A stretch of DNA of 64,000 nucleotides from Nectonema munidae (Eukaryota > Nematomorpha > Nectonematoida > Nectonematidae). The position numbers and the translations under genes were made by a program. Below the pieces are notes generated by a model. That model worked only from the letters and a program-made list of their open reading frames with translations. It ran no database searches and was not told the origin of the DNA. Each line of letters begins with the position of its first letter. Positions within the stretch are counted from its first letter, which is position 1. Below, piece by piece: positions 47,406-64,000 of this stretch. The stretch lies in assembly GCA_030549495.1 (NCBI GenBank), contig JAUIRK010000753.1, positions 124,001 through 188,000 of the forward strand, read 5' to 3'.

Positions 47406-49569
47406 TATGCTTCATTCCTGCTTTTTGCAGAACTATTGTACATTCAGTTAAGCACACCTGTCAAATTATTGAGGGTTATCTTTTTTTATTCTAAATATCT
47501 TTACGCCAATGTTATTAAGTCATTTTATGAAATTAACAAAATATAGAAACAATATTAACTCTATTGTTTCCATATTTTGAACCAGAGTATTAATTTTATT
47601 TTTAAATGCAGAAACAATACGCCATCTATAAATGCAATGATTTGATAAAAGAATAAAAGATCTAATTTACTTGTCAAATACTGTTAATAGTACTTATACC
47701 TTTTTTTATAAAGTAAAGATTAATAATATTTCTATTCATTTTTTGCAGTATTAAATAATCTTGTAAAACTTAATATATGTTTACAGTGTGGATAAACAAT
47801 AAATATACCTGAAATAAGAAATGTACTGATTTAAATTTGAGACACAATACAGAAAAGGCTGCACTCAAAAGCACTTTTTTGGCAATTCTTATGGAAAGGA
47901 AGGAACAGTGCGAAAAATACTTGATGGCTGGATGGATTGTAAGTTGTTTTTTAATTAGTTAGTTAAATAATTAAGAATTTTTTTAGTGGTCAATTTTTTG
48001 AAAAGGGACTTTTATCATGGACTTAGATTAAAGCTCTAAGATTTGTTTCTTATGATCATTGATCATTCCTAATAAATTCCTTTGGGAGGAAAAAACATAA
48101 ACGAAATTTGAACCTCTTTCCATAAGGACTGCTCCGATAGGATAAAGCTAATTTGAATCTTTAGATAAAAGGTTGGAGTAATCAAAATAAATCAGAAATT
48201 CATACAATCTCGCTTCTGACTCTAAAATCTTTTCTATTATATATCAAAGATTCTTAAAATGCGATTTTTCGTCCACCTAGTGTCCGGTGAGAATTTTGAA
48301 GGGCCAGTCAATATTTTTTTTGATCATATATATTTTAATTCATATCATCAATATTCAACCAAACCAATTATATCACTAATTTGCCTACTTTCTACCAATG
48401 ATACTGACCTATTAATAAGATTGACATATGATAAAAAAAATTAACAAAATATATTTTAAAAGTTTCAATGCTTCCATTATAATTTCCAATACGGTCCTAT
48501 AATAAAGGCTTAAATATACCTGCTCATGTTGCTTCCCTATAAATATCATGCATAAATAGTGTTTTGCTTATAAATTAAAAACATATGTGACTTATTTGTT
48601 TGACAGTTTTTTCATGTAAAATAAATTTGATATGCTTCGATTAAAATTTTAGCCTGGATTAACCTACTTCTGGCGTTCTTTATTTTGAAAAGCTTTGTGT
48701 CATGCGCATCTTCACGTGTTTATTAGTGATTAGGTACGTGTTGCACAGTTGATTTTGAAGAAAGTTTAATGCTTCCTATTCTTTGATATTTGTGTATTCA
48801 ATTACGCTTTCCTCACGTTTTCCAACGGCATTGCAAATTGCATTTCTTTTCAAACTTTTATATATATGTGTGTGTGTGTGAAATGTTTCATCTCAGCATC
48901 ACAAAAGTCTGAAAATTTTATTGAGGCACAAAGAAACTAGAAAAACCAAAACAAACTCAATAGGATACGTGCTTAAAAGATCAGAAATTGAGTTAAATGA
49001 GTGTATGGTGAGATGATGGAAGAAGTGTGATTGCCACGTACAAATGATCTATGGAGCAAAAGTTTATTATAACTTCAAGTTTGTCAGCAAAGATGATTAA
49101 AGCATGTCACGAAAAGGTTTTAAGGGATCTTTGAAAGTTTCCATCAAAGATATTTTGATGTCAAGTATGAAGAAAATACCATTTTTACCATAATACTTAT
49201 AAAGCGCTTGGTTTACCAACTTCTTAACTGATTCAATAACTTGCTGATTAATTAACTGACGAACTAACACCTGATGAAGCTGCATTCGTCTTAAGATTTT
49301 TTTTCAAATCGAACGAACAGAGTAATTTTAACAAAATAATGAACTAATAATAACTTAGAATGCTTGATTAGTTAGCCAATGTTTTTTTTCTAAAAAATAT
49401 CCAACGTATATGTTTTATAAATCAATTCATTTTTTGATTAAAATTTGGAAAGTGATAAAAAGTCTTGTCAAAGAGCACTTTATAAAAGCTCAAAAGCTCA
49501 AAAGGCGCTGAACGTATAAATACATATTTTAGTTACGGAGAAATATAGCTAGTCAGTACCAGATTTGTA
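47406..49569. other. AT-rich, nothing identified
   Basis: Only a short (TG)n near 48870 was noted. Confidence 0.5.
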
Positions 49570-50065
49570 GAGCAGGCTTCACCAACTAGTAATGTCTTCT
49601 TCTACACCTTGTCCCCAAGTGGTCATGATCTTGAGCCCATTATTGTTATTGATCATGGCATTTTGATTGAAGCGTAGTTTTGTAGCCAGATGCTCTTCCT
49701 GGCGCCAACCATTTTGTTTTAGGGGCTGGAAACCGATAGTCTTTGCTTACTCAAAAGCTATACCCACAAGGCAGCAGTAGTTTGAAATCAGAGTTTCTCT
49801 CTTCCAGAACATCTGCCGGGCCAAGACTAACGAGCATGCTCTACCCGAAGCTGTACGTTAAAGCGCCTACTAATTCGCTTTTCACCTCTAAATCGTTTAG
49901 TTTGAAACAACTCCCCCACGGGAAAGCAGATCTAGAGGTTCACTGCAAGATGCTTTACGAGACACCCGCCTTATGAGACATTTCGTGAGGGACAAGATCT
50001 TATCCTTGTTCCGTGCCTCGGCCTTTGCAGCATCTGGAGTAACTATTTCACTCATATATAATTTT
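49570..50065 (-). repeat. GC-elevated interspersed repeat with RTE-type tail motif
   Basis: The minus strand contains GGTTGGCGCCAGGAAGAGCA then TCTGGCTACAAAACT, close to the GGCGTCAGGAAGGGCATC tail shared by many invertebrate RTE LINEs and their SINEs. The upstream part (49740-50065) is clearly richer in GC than its surroundings and open for short runs on both strands, for example MSEIVTPDAAKAEARNKDKI on the minus strand from about 50055. No domain is recognised. It could be a SINE or LINE body or an unidentified exon. Confidence 0.45.
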
Positions 50066-58379
<8,314 letters not shown>

Positions 58380-60615
58380 TTCGACCTGTTATCCCATATG
58401 GAAGATTACAAAAATTTGCCTTTCAGTCATGTGCCGACAAAGCTGAGTGGTTTTCTACTAGATTGACTTGACTTTTTAATCATTCCAACTTGGAGTGAGT
58501 TGAGCGAGAAAGCAGACTTCGTCGCAACTTCAGAAGATTGTGCCAGCCTTGTGGAAAGCATAAGCTTCTTTTTTAATTAAAATAATTTTTTGTGCATAAT
58601 CTTCTTTGCTTTAATTAATTTTTCTCAAAGCATCAAAGATACTTCTGTTTTTTCTTCTTCATATCTCCCACTTTTTAAATACTGAGCGTGCAAGCATATC
58701 ACACCAACAATCATGACAAATTTCCAAGTTTATGATCTCTTAAACTCTTGACCCTTCAATTTCTTATCTCATTTAAATTTTATAAAATTAATTTTATATC
58801 AAGGATTATAAATTTTGATTTAATTTACATATTTTTTCAATATTTTTTTTTCGAATAAAAAGCATCATTTTTTCAAAGTATATACTCTATTATTTTTTCC
58901 CAAATTCGCAAGACATTAGATTTGGCACTTTGAATGAGACTGCTGACTTCAACCCTGATTTTAAATATGAATTAACAGCAACCCTTCTATTTGTCTGTGT
59001 AAAGACTATTAAATATTTACGTCACAAAATTTTGCTTTTAAACCCCATAATAATTGATCAACATTATCTAGCATAGGGTACTAAAACCGTAAGAGTGAAT
59101 ACACCCTTTCAAAGTCTCAATTCATTATTGAAAAGCAGTATTGGAGAAACTTTTTTTACGCGCGCCCATCACAATTACCAACCCTTAAACTTGTGTAATT
59201 ATGCATAAAACATCTAAATTAGCGATTGAGCGATTTTAATCCGGATCGCGGATCGAATATTGGAATCAGGATTGCATCCGAAAATTTTATTTCAACTTTT
59301 CTATGCCTCAGTACCGATCGTATGTTGACATTGGTCGATCCTATATAAATAAATAAATGTACTGCATTTTTATAGGGGAAAATTTATTCAATTTTTGATA
59401 TGCTATAAAAAAAACGTCCGCTAGTGCAATTTGGCCGGCAGACAGGGCTTTCCACATCCCTCTTGCAAAGCAAAGTAAGTCCTTTATCGTGAACGCATAA
59501 ATATATGCTAATATCATAATTAATTTTATCTCTATATCTTGCTTATCTTTAACATTTTTAACATCCCATCTTGCATTCTTTTGCAATGAATCTTAGCACA
59601 GTTCTTTCTCGAAAGTTGGAATCATAAGCTTTGGAAATGAAGTTAAAAATCACATTAGAGATTGTTTGTCATCCCAATAAATTTCATCTGAAAGAGATCA
59701 CCCCACCCACACTCATCGATTGATTGCTTAATCTGCCTGTAATGATATCAAATGTCCAAATTTTTATGCTTCCCATCCAATTTATCCACAAATCACAGCT
59801 CCTTCATCATTAGCGTGTAATTCAATTCTTTTATGCATTGATTTACACGACGCTTCAAGCCATGCTACGTTCATTTGATGTCGAAAACATAACCCCACCT
59901 TACACTAAGAGCAAATCCTGGTCTGCGTAAGTTCTAAAGGAAAGGAAAAGAATTTACGTTAAAATCAGTAGCTATTCTCCTTCAATACAAGATCACTGAA
60001 GAAAAATAATTAAACTTATGCTTACTTGTTCTAGTTTTCCGCAAAAATGGAAAAATAGCGATACTTTGCTGATTCTTTCATTTAATCAAAATTGAAATCT
60101 ACGATCTCATGTGTAAAGAAATATTTCAATTTTAATGTCTAATTTACATCTCTAAGTTTATATTCTTCATAAAAATAAATAATATATATTTTTGAGTTTT
60201 TTTTTCAAATTTTAAAAAAAAATTTAAAAAAATAAAATAAAATATCCCATTGAGACTCTAATTGACTGACTACTTCACTCTAAATATGTATATATTATTT
60301 TGCGGAACAAACTTGGTCTCATTCGCAACGTCATGACATTTTTTGTTAGTGTTGAAAAAGAACATCTTGGTTCGAGTACATAACATTTTTTAAAGTCAAT
60401 TCTGACGAAGAATATTGAGTTTATTCGTTTTTGGAATCTAAAAAAGATTACGACAGGAGTGTTTAAATCTCTATATCCTATGTTGTCTAAGATTCATCTA
60501 AATTGACAAAATAATTTTAATTTTGTGTAAATATTTTTCTGATTTTAACTGAAAAGTTGGAGCTAACTTCTTCATTCCAAAAAGAAAATGTCATACTGCA
60601 GAAGTCTTACATTTG
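58380..60615. other. AT-rich, nothing identified
   Basis: A slightly GC-richer patch at 59400-59480 (minus strand LLCFARGMWKALSAGQIALA) is not recognised. The remainder shows no features. Confidence 0.45.
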
Positions 60616-60738
60616 GAAAGTTGGTTAGATACTGGGTTTGATAACTCAAGGTCTTGGGTTCGATCCCGCATCAAGCCCACTTTCCTCATAGTATAGATAC
60701 AAGTGGCGCAATTGTGCCTTCTCGATGAAAACACCCCA
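60616..60738 (+). mobile_element. tRNA-derived SINE copy
   Basis: The A box region GTTGGTTAGATACTGGG, the B box GGTTCGATCCC and the body ending TCGATGAAAACACCCC are all present. The 5' leader is lost. Confidence 0.82.
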
Positions 60739-60905
60739 TAAAAAAATAAGTCGGAAAAAATGAATGCTTGTAAATTTCAACTTGAAAATTATAATGTTAC
60801 TTAATTTTTTAATTTGGTGAACAGACTTTTTTGACTAAAACTACTCTACTTTTTCAATTTATGCGCTGTTTATGATTTTAAATGCATATCTTAAAGATAA
60901 GTTAG

Positions 60906-61030
60906 AGGGTGTGAGTAAAGTTGGTTAGATACTGCGTTTGATAACTCAGTGTCTTGGGTTCGATCCCGCAGCAAGCTTCCATTCCTCACAGTTCGATAGA
61001 AGCGGGGGGAATTGTGACTTCTCGAAGGAA
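60906..61030 (+). mobile_element. tRNA-derived SINE copy, diverged
   Basis: It begins GGGTGTGAGTAAAGTTGG, keeps the A box and the B box GGTTCGATCCC, then a more diverged body (GTTCGATAGAAGCGGGG, GACTTCTCGAAGG). It follows the previous copy by about 170 bp in the same orientation and abuts the LINE at 61.1 kb. Confidence 0.78.
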
Positions 61031-61106
61031 TCGGCATATCCGTATCAGAATCTCAATTTGAATCCGGTCCATCTCTGAATATAAAAGATTATTATTAACA
61101 ATTAAC

Positions 61107-62072
61107 ATAATTTATTAGCGAAAAAAAGAAGCAAAAAAGCCTATGAAGAATATTCGCATCGTATTTATGAAGGTCCATTTATGCTCAACATTTTTTCCTT
61201 CCAAAACTCATCGAGTCTGTTTTTAAAAACATTCAAGGAAGGGGCATTAATAACAAAATCAGACAAGGCATTCCAGTCATCTATCATAGGTTGAGTAAAA
61301 AATCTTTTCAGATATAACTTTTTTCAATGTCGCTTTTTAAACTTGAAGGAAAGAAACCTTTGTAGTCTTTCAGAAAACTCAGGTAAGATTTGTGAAGCCA
61401 ATTTCAACTTTTCATTTGCAATGTTGTAAACGGTAATCATATCATTTCTTTTAAACCTATACATCATGGAAGGCAAAATCAATTTTTCAATCTTTCTTTA
61501 TAGCTAAAATGTTTCATTCCTAATGTCTTTTTAGTAATTGTTCGCTGCACTCTTTCAATATTTGCAACATCACAGGAGACTAAAATAGGCCTGATGAGGG
61601 TTTTATACAAAAGGAATGCTATGTTGGCATCAAATAGAGCAAACCTTTTGAAAACTTGATGAAAGACTTGAAAGGCTTCATGAACTCTTGTTAAAATATT
61701 TTCTATTGGATCAAGATTAAAGTTTACACTTACTCCTAAGTCTTTTTGTGAATCTGCTTTCTTTAGTTTGTGTCCGCCAATGGAAGTAAGACTGAATACT
61801 TTGTGATCCAATTTGCAGGTGAGTACACTTGTCTAAATTTAATTTCATCTCCCATCTACTACACCAATGAAAGATCCGCACTAAATCATTCTGCAAGCAA
61901 CTTCTATCATGAGGATTAGATACATTATAAATTTTAATATCATCAGCAAACACTTTTATTTTAGAATTTACCATGTTCAAAAGGTCATTGAGAAATATAT
62001 TGAACAGCATGGGTTCAAGCACGGATCCCTGCTGTACTCCGCTTCTAACCAGCTTTTCATGAGAAGTGCCTT
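61107..62072 (-). mobile_element. 5'-truncated CR1-like LINE, RT core to C-terminus
   Basis: Minus-strand translation starts near RT box 4 (SGVQQGSVLEPMLFNIFLND), passes the catalytic box KVFADDIKIYNV and WCSRWEMKLNLDKCTHLQ, shifts frame near 61815, and continues with KKADSQKDLGVSVNFNLDP and FLLYKTLIRPIL. The EYA..VW segment is missing (small internal deletion). The end reads MYRFKRNDMITVYNI, then FTQPMIDDWNALSDFVINAP and SLNVFKNRLDEFW, the usual CR1-clade tail. Direct repeats of about 28 bp flank it (61078-61107 and 62073-62105, the right copy with one extra TTA), a candidate target duplication. Confidence 0.88.
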
Positions 62073-62479
62073 AATATAAAAGATTATTATTATTAACAAT
62101 TAACAAAAATAAATTCCATTATGTTTACATGTTTATAACATTATAAAAAAAGATTATATATATAACTAAAATTAAATTTGTGTAATTACAAAAGGTCCAT
62201 GAACCGATTTTTTGCACAAAAATTGCACAAAAAATGTAGCATACAATTGGAAGATATATTTGTGAAACTTATAATCTACTTTTTGATAAGATAAATACAG
62301 TATATATATATATGTATATGTATACTTTTATACGGATATTTAACTATTTCAATGCAAAAATTAAACTCATACGACATTATATAACATAACATATGTTATT
62401 AAGCAAAAAGAAGGTTGTTCAAACCTATAAAAATTGCATCTAAAAGTAATAACTTCAAATAATGAGATATTTCAGTTTT

Positions 62480-62860
62480 CATAAGACGAAATAACACAGG
62501 TGTAAGAACTTGAGATGCCTCCAATAGAAGTTTAATCTATTTTAAAATACATTTAATGTTGGTGCATCCACAATATTTGAGGTAGATTGTTCCAATCTTT
62601 AACTGAAGATTTAGTGAAATAAGTTTTTCTAAAAGTGTCATAATAATGAGAGTCTATTGAAGTTTTAAGGAATTGCATCGAGAAATACGTGATGCCATTG
62701 GAGGTATTAAAACTTTTCCTTGTATGTCAATATTACGTAACATTATATACAAACATATAAAATCTATTTGTATGATAAAATGTTGGCTTTCCCCCAAATA
62801 TCTAACATGCTTCGGAGTTTTTTATAAAAATTTGTTTACTTTTAAGTTTCTGAGAAATTG
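62480..62860 (-). mobile_element. LINE 3'-end fragment, same broad family
   Basis: Reading the minus strand across frames gives ISRCNSLKTSIDSHYYDTF, then RKTYFTKSSVKDWNNLP and DAPTLNVF, which match the C-terminal tail of CR1-like ORF2 (compare FFTQPMIDDWNALSDF in the neighbouring copy). It is more decayed than that copy. Sequence from 62860 to the window end shows no further LINE domain that I can support. Confidence 0.65.
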
Positions 62861-64000
62861 AGATTTTTTTTAAAAAAATTGTCCATTTGTGTCACCCCAT
62901 TTTTTATTTTCCGCTACGCAACTGATTGCAGTAGTACTTACTCTCTAGCAAAATTACTTAATGAATTAATTCTCAGAGGTAAACTTTTTTATGGTCCAAC
63001 GCATAAAATTTTGAGGCAAGAACAATTTTGAAAGATTTCAACAGCTTTTATTAAAGTTTTTTGGGATGCAAAAAATGGATATACTATGGTGGATTTTATT
63101 TCTAGGTTTATCATTTTTGTTAAACATTCAAAACTTTTGTTATTGAACAGCTCTAAACCGAACAATGCAGATTTATTGGCAATAATTTTAGCAATGATAA
63201 ATCAATCGACAAATTATTTTACCATTATATACAGTTTCACTATAATTCATCTTATTCGTACTTTGTAACTTAAGATAAGATAAGATTTATTTAGTTCAAA
63301 ACAAAAAAAATAAGAACTAAACTTAGGTTTATAGGTTCGTATGGGAAAAAAAATCCTCCATCCTCCCTATTGTAAGAATTTCTAATCTCAATACTCTATC
63401 TAATCTTCTAAACTTCTTTTTTGGAAAATTTTAGCTCTATCTAATTTCCAATCTCTTACTTTATTTATATAAATATTTTGTCTATAAATGATTTAACAAA
63501 TCAAATCTTTAATAAATTGTAGTTCTGAAAAAATTGGTAAATCTTATTTTGAACACAACATATACAAAAATTTATTAAAAAATTAAAAAAAAAACAGATT
63601 TATTAATTTTTGTGAGTAATTTAAAGAAGAAAAAATATTGAAAATTAGTTCAATTTTCGATAATAATGAAAAATAAAGTTTAAAAAAATCAAACTTTTCT
63701 CAAAAAAAAAACTATATTTTATTTTTAAAGCACAAAAGTTATTAATTATAGTGAAAATATGTAAAAGTGAATTTGAAAAAAGTCATCAACCAAATTTTTT
63801 ATTCTTTATCGAAATAATTGACATGAGAATCAAGAGTCTTGATTCTTCTATATCCGAGGATTCCGTTGTTGTGCATTCGGTAATGCCCAGTGAAAAACGT
63901 TGACCTATCACATCAGCTTCTATATTCACGATAAGTTTTTAGATGCATCGAATAATGACTCGAAATAATGTTTGCTTTTGTTCCTGAAGTTTATACCTGT
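62861..64000. other. AT-rich window end, nothing identified
   Basis: No gene, RNA or repeat structure was recognised. Confidence 0.5.

Noticed and set aside
48866-48880. (TG)n near 48.87 kb as a relative of the large AC tract
   Set aside because: It is only a handful of units, which is common by chance in such DNA.

Overview
The window is AT-rich animal nuclear DNA. It has spliced coding exons with GT/AG borders, a nuclear tRNA gene, tRNA-derived SINEs, several LINE fragments, DNA transposons, MITEs, satellites and a huge dinucleotide repeat. An invertebrate fits best. The strong AT bias, CR1/Jockey-like LINEs and a MULE with an N-terminal FLYWCH-like domain would suit an arthropod such as a parasitic copepod, but that is inference and I cannot name the species.

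One host gene is clear. On the minus strand, exons at about 26.2, 14.1, 12.5, 12.3 and 10.9 kb join in consistent reading phase into a divergent WD40 propeller that follows katanin p80 (KATNB1), the regulatory and targeting subunit of the microtubule-severing enzyme katanin. A phase-compatible Ser/Lys-rich exon at 8.0 kb, and perhaps one at 6.0 kb, continue into the disordered linker. The C-terminal con80 domain, which binds katanin p60, is not convincingly visible; one tiny candidate exon lies at 3.6 kb. Intron 1 is about 11.9 kb and holds a tRNA-Gln(TTG), a LINE, a complete-length but mutated MULE with target-site duplications, SINEs and nested MITEs.

Layout. 1-5 kb: mostly unassigned AT-rich DNA with a rearranged LINE tail and a MITE. 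5.8-26.3 kb: the katanin p80 gene and its repeat-filled introns. 26.3-40 kb: no recognisable gene; SINEs, two hAT-type MITEs and a striking 348-bp palindrome. 40.2-47.4 kb: a compound repeat block made of a T-rich minisatellite, a 2-kb satellite of 150-bp units, a piggyBac transposase relic, a 2.1-kb imperfect fold-back and a hAT transposase relic. 52.9-58.4 kb: an almost perfect (AC)n tract of 5,487 bp. 58.4-64 kb: two SINEs and two LINE 3' ends.

The most interesting points are three. The satellite monomer matches the inverted terminal arms of the adjacent piggyBac-like element, so a transposon end seems to have been amplified into a satellite with dimeric higher-order structure. The AC tract is extraordinarily long. 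The palindrome carries in each arm a CUGANGA/GAAA motif like the one in Penelope-type hammerhead sequences. No prokaryote-type system (CRISPR, operon, toxin) is present.
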